DNA of 9,035 nucleotides from an uncultured Coriobacteriales bacterium. GTDB taxonomy: Bacteria; Actinomycetota; Coriobacteriia; Coriobacteriales; Atopobiaceae. Under the pieces are notes generated by a model that worked only from the letters and a program-made list of their open reading frames with translations, searched no databases and was not told the origin of the DNA. Both the position numbers and the translations under genes were made by a program. How positions within the stretch are numbered: position 1 is the stretch's first letter; each line of letters opens with the position of its first letter. Positions 1 through 5,276 of the stretch are shown in pieces. The stretch spans positions 1 to 9,035 of the forward strand of contig CAMNAH010000031.1 in the NCBI GenBank assembly GCA_946530775.1, read 5' to 3'.

Positions 1-69
1 GCGATGGACACCCTGTCGTCCATCGAGAGCCAGCTCAAGATGAACAACTACGACGGCTTCTTCAAGTAG
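1..69 (+). CDS. secY: SecY preprotein translocase subunit, 3' end only
   Basis: Only the last 22 codons and the TAG stop lie in the window. They read AMDTLSSIESQLKMNNYDGF and end in FK. The IES-(H/Q)L-x-M-x-x-YDGF-x-K ending is the typical C-terminal cytosolic tail of SecY, the central pore subunit of the SecYEG translocase in the plasma membrane. The position directly before adk and map is the standard end of the spc ribosomal operon and supports the call. The 22-base gap to adk suggests co-transcription. No transmembrane part is visible, so the identification rests on the tail motif and on context. Confidence 0.88.
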   Translation, partial: AMDTLSSIESQLKMNNYDGFFK

Positions 70-91
70 GATTTCAAGAGGGGAGAGAGAC

Positions 92-718
92 ATGAATCTC
101 GTACTGCTCGGTGCACCCGGTGCCGGCAAGGGCACCCAGGCTCAGAAACTCGTTGAGGAGTTCGGTTTCGCCCACATCTCCACGGGCGATCTGCTGCGCG
201 GCGCCATCGCTGCAGGCACCCCCCTCGGCCTCGAGGCCAAAGGCTACATGGACTCCGGCCAGCTCGTCCCCGACGAGCTGGTCCTGTCGCTCCTCAAGGA
301 GCGCCTCGCCTCGGATGACGTCCAGAACGGCTTCATCCTCGACGGCTATCCGCGCAACACCGCGCAGGCCGTGACCCTCGACGGTGTGCTCGCCGAGATG
401 GGCAAGAACCTCGACGCCGCGCTGCTCGTGGCCGTGGATCCCGCCATCATCGTCGACCGCCTGTCGCGTCGTCGCGCCTGCAAGGAGTGCGGCTACACGG
501 GCAACGACACCATGGAGACCTGCCCGCGTTGCGGCGGCGAGATGTACCAGCGCGATGATGACAAGCCTGCCACCATCCAGAATCGTCTGGACACCTATGC
601 GGCCAAGACCGCCCCGCTCATCGACTACTTCAAGGGTCAGGATAAGCTCGTCGAGGTCGACGGCCAGAACGCGCCCGACGAGGTGTACGTCCACGTGAAA
701 GAAGTGCTCGGTCTATGA
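92..718 (+). CDS. adk: Adenylate kinase with compact four-Cys LID
   Basis: Cytosolic enzyme converting ATP + AMP to 2 ADP. The 208-residue protein has the P-loop GAPGAGKGTQ at residues 7-16, the AMP-binding STGDLLR at 30-36 and the DGYPR variant of the family's DGFPR motif at 84-88. The LID domain carries a zinc-type four-Cys set (C130, C133, C144, C147), followed by the conserved YQRDDD and the RLDTY segment. Bacillus-type zinc LIDs usually have about 16 residues between the two Cys pairs; here there are 10, so the LID is shortened although the ligands remain. The ATG is preceded by a GAGGGGAGAG Shine-Dalgarno region. The stop overlaps the map start as ATGA (715-718), indicating translational coupling. 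The gene sits between secY and map, as in most bacteria. Identity is firm; zinc binding is inferred from the Cys pattern. Confidence 0.98.
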   Translation: MNLVLLGAPGAGKGTQAQKLVEEFGFAHISTGDLLRGAIAAGTPLGLEAKGYMDSGQLVPDELVLSLLKERLASDDVQNGFILDGYPRNTAQAVTLDGVLAEMGKNLDAALLVAVDPAIIVDRLSRRRACKECGYTGNDTMETCPRCGGEMYQRDDDKPATIQNRLDTYAAKTAPLIDYFKGQDKLVEVDGQNAPDEVYVHVKEVLGL

Positions 719-1500
719 TCAAAATCAAGTCTCCTCGCGAAATTGAAGAGATGAAGGCTGCAGGGTCGCTCTCAAAGGCGGCCCTTCGCCGTGCCGGCGC
801 CCTTGTGCGTCCCGGCGTCTCCACCGCCGAGATCGATGCGGCTGTGGAGAGCTTCATCCGCCTGCACCACGCCACCCCTACATTCAAGGGCTACGGCGGG
901 TTCCCGGGCAGCGTGTGCTCTTCCCGCAACGAGGAGGTCGTCCACGGCATCCCGTCTCCCTCCGTCATCCTGCAGGAGGGAGACATCATCTCCATCGACA
1001 CCGGCGCCACCAAGGACGGCTGGGTGGGCGATAATGCGTGGACATTTTATGTAGGTTCCGTCAGCCCTGAGAACCAGGCGCTCTGCGAATGCACGCGCGA
1101 CTGCCTCAAGGCGGGCATCGAGGCTGCCGTTCCCGGCAACCATCTCGGCGACATCGGCGCTGCCGTGCAGGAGCTCGCCGAGGCCAACGGCTACGGCGTG
1201 GTGCGCGACTACGTGGGCCACGGCGTGGGCCATGTGATGCACGAGGAGCCCAGCGTCCCCAACTACGGTCGCCGTGGTAAGGGCGTAAAACTGCAGGTAG
1301 GAATGGTGATCGCCATCGAGCCCATGATCACGATGGGCTCCTACGACACCTACGTGCTTCCCAACCGCTGGACCGTCGTCACCGAGGACGGCGGCTTCGC
1401 GGCGCATTACGAGAACACCATCGCCATCACGGCGGACGGCCCCGTGATCCTCACCCAGGATTCCGAGGGCCCGTGGTGCCCCATGCAGGGAGGCTACTAA
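715..1500 (+). CDS. map: Type I methionine aminopeptidase
   Basis: Removes the initiator methionine from nascent proteins in the cytosol, using a dinuclear metal centre. All expected active-site residues are present with a constant offset of two from the E. coli enzyme: His77 (substrate contact), and metal ligands Asp95 (in IDTGA), Asp106 (in GDNAWT), His169 (in GHGVGH), Glu202 (in IEPM) and Glu233 (in HYENT), plus His176. The length of 261 residues is normal for the short type I form, with no N-terminal zinc-finger or SH3-binding extension. The ATG overlaps the adk stop by four bases; only a weak purine-rich stretch (GAAAGAAG) lies upstream, so translation is probably coupled to adk. A 92-base gap with a promoter separates it from infA, so map is likely the last gene of the upstream transcription unit, with possible readthrough. 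Confidence 0.98.
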   Translation: MIKIKSPREIEEMKAAGSLSKAALRRAGALVRPGVSTAEIDAAVESFIRLHHATPTFKGYGGFPGSVCSSRNEEVVHGIPSPSVILQEGDIISIDTGATKDGWVGDNAWTFYVGSVSPENQALCECTRDCLKAGIEAAVPGNHLGDIGAAVQELAEANGYGVVRDYVGHGVGHVMHEEPSVPNYGRRGKGVKLQVGMVIAIEPMITMGSYDTYVLPNRWTVVTEDGGFAAHYENTIAITADGPVILTQDSEGPWCPMQGGY

Positions 1501-1501
1501 G

Positions 1502-1525
1502 CTGCTGATTTCACAAAAATCGCAG
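1502..1525 (+). other. Small hairpin between map and the infA promoter
   Basis: CTG-c-TGATTT pairs with AAATCG-CAG around a five-base loop, giving about nine base pairs with one bulge and one G-T pair. It lies directly after the map stop codon and ends just before the -35 box of the infA promoter. Only three T residues follow, so it is at best a weak terminator or a 3'-end stabiliser of the upstream transcript. Confidence 0.3.
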
Positions 1526-1526
1526 T

Positions 1527-1555
1527 TTGGACAACGAGTTTCGTTTTGCTAAGAT
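1527..1555 (+). promoter_or_regulatory. Sigma70-type promoter for infA and the alpha operon
   Basis: A -35 box TTGGAC (1527-1532) is followed by an exact 17-base spacer and the -10 box TAAGAT (1550-1555). A TG at 1547-1548 gives an extended -10 (TGC-TAAGAT). The A+T content here is visibly higher than in the flanking genes. Transcription would start near 1562, leaving a leader of about 30 bases that contains the infA ribosome-binding site. This lets infA and the following ribosomal genes be expressed apart from secY-adk-map. The call is from pattern only. Confidence 0.72.
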
Positions 1556-1578
1556 AGTAGGTCGCACTGTCGTTTGTC

Positions 1579-1586
1579 AGAGAGGG
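1579..1586 (+). promoter_or_regulatory. Ribosome-binding site that fixes the infA TTG start
   Basis: AGAGAGGG lies six bases before the TTG at 1593. The longer in-frame reading from TTG 1527 has no Shine-Dalgarno sequence and would run through the promoter itself, so this site decides in favour of 1593. Confidence 0.75.
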
Positions 1587-1592
1587 TTAGAT

Positions 1593-1811
1593 TTGAGCAA
1601 GCAGGACGCAATCGAGCTTGAGGGCAAGGTCATCGAGCCCCTGCCCAACGCCATGTTCAACGTGGAGCTCGAGAACGGCAAGACCATCCTCTGCACCATT
1701 TCGGGAAAGATCAGGATGAACTACATCCGCATCCTTCCCGGCGATCGCGTGGTCGTCGAGATCTCCCCGTACGACCTCACGAGGGGCCGCATCACCTACC
1801 GCTACAAGTAG
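1593..1811 (+). CDS. infA: Translation initiation factor IF-1 (TTG start)
   Basis: IF1 binds the ribosomal A site on the 30S subunit and helps IF2 and IF3 assemble the initiation complex. The product is 72 residues, the standard length, beginning (M)[19 protein letters not shown] and ending [10 protein letters not shown]; it forms a single S1-type OB fold. The conserved [24 protein letters not shown] and [14 protein letters not shown] segments are all present. The frame is open back to a TTG at 1527, but that extension overlaps the promoter and is absent from the family; TTG 1593 has a good ribosome-binding site six bases upstream and gives the canonical N-terminus. The gene is the first of the alpha-operon transcription unit. 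A TTG start on an essential, abundant factor is notable and may limit its translation. Confidence 0.96.
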   Translation: MSKQDAIELEGKVIEPLPNAMFNVELENGKTILCTISGKIRMNYIRILPGDRVVVEISPYDLTRGRITYRYK

Positions 1812-1935
1812 GTCTTGCGCCCGCAACCTTGGGTTATTCACGCCTGCGGCTGGGCGAGCATATAGCGCGGATCAGCTCCACCTGATCTGCCACAAGAACT
1901 ACCGAATGTGTCCTCGATTCAGGAGGGATAGCAAC
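1812..1935 (+). other. Structured 124-base gap between infA and rpmJ
   Basis: This is unusually long for this operon, where other gaps are 9-22 bases. It contains a nested foldable region, with AACC (1825-1828) pairing GGTT (1832-1835) inside CCGC/GCGG arms (1821-1824, 1846-1849), then the stronger hairpin at 1867-1890, and finally a strong AGGAGGGA ribosome-binding site (1921-1928) for rpmJ. No T-tract follows either hairpin and I find no convincing promoter. A leader-type control element or an mRNA processing site are both possible; neither is shown. Confidence 0.45.
1867..1890 (+). other. Nine-bp hairpin upstream of rpmJ
   Basis: GCGGATCAG (1867-1875) pairs with CTGATCTGC (1882-1890) around the six-base loop CTCCAC, with one G-U pair. 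It is the most stable simple hairpin in this gap. It is not followed by a T-run, so it is not an intrinsic terminator; it could be a protein-binding leader or RNase processing structure. Confidence 0.5.
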
Positions 1936-2049
1936 ATGAAGGTACGTCCTTCTGTCAAGAAGATGTGCGACAAATGCAAGGTCATTCGTCGCCACGGCAA
2001 GGTTTACGTAATCTGCGAGAACCCGCGCCATAAGCAGCGTCAGGGCTAA
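1936..2049 (+). CDS. rpmJ: 50S ribosomal protein L36, zinc-binding form
   Basis: A 37-residue protein beginning [20 protein letters not shown] and ending NPRHKQRQG, the full standard length of L36. It is the smallest large-subunit protein and binds 23S rRNA. The zinc ligands C11, C14, C27 and H32 (Cys-x2-Cys-x12-Cys-x4-His) are intact, so this is the zinc-containing (C+) paralogue rather than the zinc-free form made under zinc starvation. It starts with ATG seven bases after a strong AGGAGGGA site. The infA-rpmJ-rpsM order is standard. Rpsm follows after 14 bases. The gene is short but the motif and context make it secure. Confidence 0.97.
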   Translation: MKVRPSVKKMCDKCKVIRRHGKVYVICENPRHKQRQG

Positions 2050-2063
2050 GAGAGGAGTTCACG

Positions 2064-2435
2064 TTGGCCCGTATCAACGGCGTCGATCTTCCGCGCGACA
2101 AGCGCGTCGAGATCGGACTCACTTACCTGTATGGCATCGGCCAGACCAGCGCCACCAAGATCTGCGCTGAGACCGGTGTCGACCCCAATACCCGCGTCAA
2201 GGATCTCACCGAGGATGAAGTCTCGATGCTCCGCGACTATATCGATGCTAACTACACCACGGAAGGCGACCTCCGCCGCGAGGTGAGGCAGAACACCGCC
2301 CGCCTTATGGAGATCGGCTGCTACCGTGGCCTGCGTCACCGTAAGGGACTCCCCGTCCATGGACAGCGCACCCACACCAACGCTCGCACCCGCAAGGGCA
2401 AGAAGCGTCAGATCGGTGCCAGGAAGAAGGGCTAG
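2064..2435 (+). CDS. rpsM: 30S ribosomal protein S13 (TTG start)
   Basis: S13 sits in the head of the 30S subunit and contacts the 50S subunit and P-site tRNA. The 123-residue protein starts [20 protein letters not shown], contains the helix-hairpin-helix region [13 protein letters not shown] (21-33), and has the family signature [19 protein letters not shown] at 85-103 followed by the basic tail [18 protein letters not shown] that reaches toward the P site. The consensus [17 protein letters not shown] reads [17 protein letters not shown] here, with two basic-to-His changes. The start is TTG at 2064, six bases after AGAGGAG; it gives exactly the family N-terminus, and no in-frame ATG lies nearby. 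In E. coli the rpsM leader is where S4 represses the alpha operon; here the gap to rpmJ is only 14 bases, so any such control would have to lie further upstream. Confidence 0.97.
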   Translation: MARINGVDLPRDKRVEIGLTYLYGIGQTSATKICAETGVDPNTRVKDLTEDEVSMLRDYIDANYTTEGDLRREVRQNTARLMEIGCYRGLRHRKGLPVHGQRTHTNARTRKGKKRQIGARKKG

Positions 2436-2444
2436 GAGTAGGCT

Positions 2445-2846
2445 ATGGCGCAGAAGAAGAATGTCCGCACGACGCGTGTCCGCCGTGCAGACCGCAAGAA
2501 CATCGCTGTGGGCCAGGCCCACATCAAGAGCACGTTCAACAACACGATCGTCTCGATCACCGACCCGCAGGGCAACGTCATTTCCTGGCAGTCCGGCGGT
2601 ACCGTAGGCTTCAAGGGCTCCCGCAAGTCCACCCCGTTCGCGGCTCAGCTTGCCGCCGAGGCGGCTGCGAAGGCAGCCATGGAGCACGGCCTCAAGAAGG
2701 TCCAGGTCTTCGTCAAGGGTCCTGGCTCTGGCCGCGAGACCGCAGTCCGTTCCCTCCAGGCCGCCGGCCTCGAGGTCTCGGGCATCATGGACAAGTCCCC
2801 CATTCCGCACAACGGTTGCCGCCCCAAGAAGCGCCGTCGTGTGTAG
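2445..2846 (+). CDS. rpsK: 30S ribosomal protein S11
   Basis: S11 forms part of the 30S platform, near the E site and the Shine-Dalgarno helix. The product has 133 residues. It begins with a basic tail ([19 protein letters not shown]), then [20 protein letters not shown] and the [18 protein letters not shown] segment, and ends with the diagnostic [16 protein letters not shown]. All family landmarks are present and the length is normal. The ATG at 2445 is preceded by AGGAG overlapping the rpsM stop, so the two genes are nine bases apart and surely co-transcribed. Nothing is missing or unusual beyond a slightly longer basic N-terminus. Confidence 0.98.
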   Translation: MAQKKNVRTTRVRRADRKNIAVGQAHIKSTFNNTIVSITDPQGNVISWQSGGTVGFKGSRKSTPFAAQLAAEAAAKAAMEHGLKKVQVFVKGPGSGRETAVRSLQAAGLEVSGIMDKSPIPHNGCRPKKRRRV

Positions 2847-2864
2847 CTAGGAAGGATACGAGCA

Positions 2865-3470
2865 ATGGCAGTTGATAGGACTCCCGTCCTTAAGAGGTGC
2901 CGCTCCCTCGGCATCGATCCCGTTGTGATGGGCATCAACAAAGAATCCCACCGCAAGCCTAAGCAGCGTCGTCGCCAGGAGAGCGAGTACGGCGCGCAGC
3001 TTCGCGAGAAGCAGAAGGCCAAGTTCATCTACGGCGTTCTCGAGAAGCAGTTCCGCGGCTACTACGAGCTGGCTCTCAAGAACGAGGGCATCACCGGCGA
3101 CAACCTCATGACGATCCTCGAGACCCGTCTCGACAACGTCGTGTTCCGTCTGGGCTTCGCCCGCACCCGCAAGGAGGCCCGCCAGACCGTCCGTCACGGC
3201 CACATCACCGTGAACGGCAAGCGCGTGGACATCCCGTCCTACCGCGTGAAGGCCGGCGACAAGATCGCCGTGGCCCCCAAGTTCAAGGACCTTCTCCCCA
3301 TCAAGGAGGCCCTCATCTACACCGAGCACATGGCTGTTCCTGCATGGCTCGAGGTCGACATCGAGAAGCTCGCGGGTTCCGTGCTCTCCACGCCCTCGCG
3401 CGACCAGATCGACCTGGTCACCGACGGCACCATCGATCCCCAGTTCATCGTCGAGCTCTACTCCAAGTAG
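2865..3470 (+). CDS. rpsD: 30S ribosomal protein S4
   Basis: S4 is a primary 16S rRNA binder that nucleates assembly of the 30S body and, in E. coli, represses its own operon. The 201-residue product has the N-terminal region ending GAQLREKQKAKFIYGVLEKQ, then the S4 RNA-binding domain from about residue 88 (RLDNVVFRLGFARTRKEARQ, then VRHGHITVNGKRVDIPSYRV), and the usual C-terminus with PAWLEVD and a QFIVELYSK ending. The N-terminus carries only one Cys (C12), so it lacks the four-Cys zinc cluster seen in some S4 proteins and is the zinc-independent form. AGGAAGGA precedes the ATG. The gene lies 18 bases after rpsK and 22 before rpoA, as in most alpha operons. Confidence 0.98.
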   Translation: MAVDRTPVLKRCRSLGIDPVVMGINKESHRKPKQRRRQESEYGAQLREKQKAKFIYGVLEKQFRGYYELALKNEGITGDNLMTILETRLDNVVFRLGFARTRKEARQTVRHGHITVNGKRVDIPSYRVKAGDKIAVAPKFKDLLPIKEALIYTEHMAVPAWLEVDIEKLAGSVLSTPSRDQIDLVTDGTIDPQFIVELYSK

Positions 3471-3482
3471 ACCGCCTGTATT

Positions 3483-3487
3483 GGAGG
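3483..3487 (+). promoter_or_regulatory. Ribosome-binding site that fixes the rpoA ATG
   Basis: GGAGG lies five bases before ATG 3493. An in-frame TTG at 3481 would place this site inside the coding sequence and has no site of its own, so 3493 is the start. Confidence 0.85.
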
Positions 3488-3492
3488 TAGCA

Positions 3493-4434
3493 ATGTCCGA
3501 ATTCGTCCGACCGCAAGTGTCGGTAGAGGAGATTCACGAGAACCTCGCACGCATCAGCGTGGAGCCTCTCGAGCATGGCTATGGCGAGACGCTGGGCAAC
3601 AGCCTTCGCCGCGTGCTGCTGTCCTCGCTGGAGGGCGCTGCCGTGCAGGCTATCGCGATCGACGGTGTGCAGCATGAGTTCTCCACCATCGAGGGCGTCC
3701 ACGAGGACGTCACCGATATCGTGCTCAACGTCAAGGGCCTCGTGTTCCGCTCCATGGGCACCGGCGATGAGGCTGAGGCCTCGATCAACATCGACGGTCC
3801 CGCAACCGTGACCGGCGGCGATTTCGATATCCCCGCCGAGTTCGAGCTCATCAACCCCGAGCATGTCATCTGCACGCTGGGCAAGGGCGCCCACCTCACC
3901 ATGCGCATGCGCATCGGCACCGGCCGCGGCTACGTGTCCGGCGAGGACAACGAGCGTGACGGCGATCCCATCGGCGTCGTGCACGTTGATTCGCTCTACT
4001 CGCCCGTGCGCCGCTGCGCCAAGTTTGTCGAGGCATGCCGCATCGGCCGCCACACCGACTACGACCGTCTCGTGCTCGAGGTCGAGACCAATGGGTCCGT
4101 CTCGCCGCGCGACGCCGTTGTCGAGGCAGCCAACATCATCAATCAGCACATGACCGCGTTCATGAACCTTGCCGACGTCGAAGAGCCCGGCGAGGAGCCC
4201 TCGATTTTCGCCATGGGCACCGAGGAGGATAACGTCGAGCTTGACAAGCAGATCGAGGATCTGGACCTTTCCGTCCGCTCCTACAACTGCCTCAAGCGCG
4301 CCGGCATCCACGCCGTGCGTCAGCTGGTCGAGTTCTCCGAGAACGACCTCCTGAACATCCGCAACTTCGGCGTCAAGTCCATCGAGGAAGTCAAGGATAA
4401 GCTCGAGGCCATGGGCCTCTCCCTTAAGGCTTAA
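3493..4434 (+). CDS. rpoA: DNA-directed RNA polymerase subunit alpha
   Basis: Alpha dimerises to seed assembly of the RNA polymerase core, and its C-terminal domain contacts UP-element DNA and activators. The protein has 313 residues. The N-terminal assembly domain (about 1-230) contains HGYGETLGNSLRRVLLSSLE (28-47) and HEFSTIEGVHEDVTDIVLN (61-79). An acidic linker (about 231-256, EEPGEEPS to EEDNVELD) leads to the C-terminal domain, where SVRSYNCLKRAGI holds R262, N265, C266 and K268, matching the DNA-contacting R265, N268, C269 and K271 of E. coli; G293, K295 and S296 match G296, K298 and S299. So UP-element binding should be conserved. ATG 3493 was chosen over TTG 3481 because of the GGAGG site between them. 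Standard place between rpsD and rplQ. Confidence 0.98.
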   Translation: MSEFVRPQVSVEEIHENLARISVEPLEHGYGETLGNSLRRVLLSSLEGAAVQAIAIDGVQHEFSTIEGVHEDVTDIVLNVKGLVFRSMGTGDEAEASINIDGPATVTGGDFDIPAEFELINPEHVICTLGKGAHLTMRMRIGTGRGYVSGEDNERDGDPIGVVHVDSLYSPVRRCAKFVEACRIGRHTDYDRLVLEVETNGSVSPRDAVVEAANIINQHMTAFMNLADVEEPGEEPSIFAMGTEEDNVELDKQIEDLDLSVRSYNCLKRAGIHAVRQLVEFSENDLLNIRNFGVKSIEEVKDKLEAMGLSLKA

Positions 4435-4454
4435 AAGTTTAGGAGAAGCTAGAC

Positions 4455-4973
4455 ATGAGGCACAACAAGAAACATGGTATGAAGCTCGGCACCGATGCCA
4501 GCCATACCAAGGCAATGAAGAAGAGCCTGGTGTGCGCCCTGTTCGAGAACGATCGCATCAAGACCCTCGAGCAGCGTGCCAAGGCCATCCGTCCGGATGT
4601 CGACCGCATCATCACCTGGGCCAAGAAGGGCGACCTGCACTCCCGTCGTCTCGCCATCGCCAAGATGGGCGACAAGGAGCTCGTGCGCGAGGTCTTCGAG
4701 AAGGCCGCGCAGGGCATGTGGGCCGACCGTCAGGGCGGCTACACCCGCATCATGAAGCTCGGTGCCCGCAAGGGCGACGCCGCTGAGGTCGTCATCATCG
4801 AGCTCGTGACCGAGCCCGTCCAGAAGAAGGCCAAGGCCGCCAAGAGCACCGTCACCAAGGTTGCCAAGAAGGCCGAGGAGCCCAAGGCTGAGGAGGCTCC
4901 CGTCGAGGAGGCCGCCGAGGTCGTCGAGGAGGCTCCCGCTGAGGAGACCGCGACCGAGGAGACCGCCGAGTAG
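4455..4973 (+). CDS. rplQ: 50S ribosomal protein L17 with charged C-terminal tail
   Basis: L17 binds 23S rRNA near the peptide exit tunnel. The 172-residue product has the normal core at about 1-120, starting MRHNKKHGMKLGTDASHTKA, with LFENDRIKTLEQRAKAIRP (29-47) and GGYTRIMKLGARKGDAAEV (94-112). After this comes a tail of about 52 residues: first Lys/Ala-rich and basic (124-139), then Glu/Ala/Pro-rich and acidic (141-172). Many L17 proteins stop near 115-130 residues; similar low-complexity tails are known in actinobacterial L17. The tail keeps the same frame and codon style, so it is real coding sequence and not readthrough. AGGAG lies nine bases before the ATG, in the 20-base gap after rpoA. 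A strong terminator follows 23 bases after the stop, so rplQ ends the operon. Confidence 0.97.
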   Translation: MRHNKKHGMKLGTDASHTKAMKKSLVCALFENDRIKTLEQRAKAIRPDVDRIITWAKKGDLHSRRLAIAKMGDKELVREVFEKAAQGMWADRQGGYTRIMKLGARKGDAAEVVIIELVTEPVQKKAKAAKSTVTKVAKKAEEPKAEEAPVEEAAEVVEEAPAEETATEETAE

Positions 4974-4996
4974 GCGCGACCTGCATCTTCGCACCC

Positions 4997-5028
4997 AAAG
5001 GGCCCCTTACGAGGGGCCCTTTTTTATT
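4997..5028 (+). terminator. Intrinsic terminator after rplQ
   Basis: An 11-bp perfect stem, AAAGGGCCCCT (4997-5007) with AGGGGCCCTTT (5012-5022), closes a TACG (UNCG-class) tetraloop. Six T residues run from 5020 to 5025, then ATT. This is a textbook Rho-independent terminator and marks the end of the alpha operon. Confidence 0.95.
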
Positions 5029-5058
5029 GCAGCGTTGCTTTTAGCTCTGCAAAGTTTG

Positions 5059-5080
5059 ACTTGTGAGACAATATTTTGCG
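5059..5080 (+). repeat. Degenerate copy of the GAGACAA half-repeat
   Basis: The segment CTTGTGAGACAATATTTTGCG resembles the CTTTTGAGACAAAAATCCGC half of the inverted repeat further downstream. The GAGACAA core and the trailing GC-x-G are kept, with several changes elsewhere. It has no partner arm nearby, so it may be a decayed half-unit or a chance match. Confidence 0.35.
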
Positions 5081-5106
5081 GAATAGGCATGCCCTTCGGC
5101 CCTTTT

Positions 5107-5224
5107 TAGCCTTTTGGGACAAATTTCTCGCAATTTTTGTCTCAAAAGGCTTGGGAGAGGTGAGCTCAACAGCCCCCGGTGCCTTTTGAGACAAAAATCC
5201 GCAGAAATTTGTCCCAAAAGGCTA
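5107..5224. repeat. Nested inverted repeat of two palindromic 44-bp units
   Basis: Unit 1 (5107-5150) and unit 2 (5181-5224) are reverse complements at 40 of 44 positions. All four mismatches are central (5129-5132 against 5199-5202), so 5107-5128 pairs perfectly with 5203-5224 and 5133-5150 with 5181-5198. A 30-base spacer contains the palindrome TGAGCTCA (5161-5168). Each unit is also palindromic: in unit 1, 5108-5123 pairs with 5136-5151 with one G-T, and unit 2 does the same with one A-C mismatch. The outer bases are TA on both sides (5107-5108, 5223-5224), which fits a TA target duplication around a 114-bp element, although TA is self-complementary and could simply be part of the palindrome. 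There is no ORF inside and no T-tract after either stem. A MITE/REP-like element or a leader switch for the ECF operon are the main readings. Confidence 0.85.
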
Positions 5225-5276
5225 GAGAAAGGCTGGAGGGGCTTCCGAAGGGCGTGAAATCGCGGGAGGAGGCGAG

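Larger units (their letters stand above)
4974..5276. other. 303-base non-coding region between rplQ and the ECF operon
   Basis: This is the only stretch over 300 bases without a gene. It holds the rplQ terminator, an A+T-richer patch (about 5035-5105) with a degenerate copy of the repeat motif, the nested inverted repeat (5107-5224), and a short G-rich segment leading to the ecfA ribosome-binding site (GGGAGGAGG, 5264-5272). After such a strong terminator the ECF operon needs its own promoter. TTGACT at 5056-5061 is a good -35 match, but no convincing -10 box lies 16-18 bases downstream, so the promoter is not located. No tRNA or credible small ORF is seen. Confidence 0.8.

Noticed and set aside
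1527..1592. N-terminal extension of infA from TTG 1527
   Set aside because: It runs through the promoter, has no ribosome-binding site and is not part of IF1, which is 72 residues from TTG 1593.
3445..4515. Long minus-strand open frame (356 codons) opposite rpoA
   Set aside because: It mirrors the codon pattern of rpoA in a high-GC gene, its translation resembles no known family, and rpoA on the + strand is certain.
5056..5085. Promoter for the ECF operon from TTGACT at 5056
   Set aside because: The -35 match is good, but the hexamers 16-18 bases downstream do not resemble a -10 box, and the T-rich TATTTT lies only 10 bases away.
4861..5109. Open frame crossing the end of rplQ and the terminator
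   Set aside because: It is an out-of-frame reading of the L17 tail that continues through the terminator stem; no start signal or recognisable product.
5107..5152. Second intrinsic terminator formed by repeat unit 1
   Set aside because: The stem is strong but is followed by TTGGGAGAGG and not a T-tract, and the real terminator lies 80 bases upstream.
5107..5224. CRISPR array
   Set aside because: There are only two units, in inverted orientation with a single 30-base spacer; CRISPR repeats are direct and regularly spaced.
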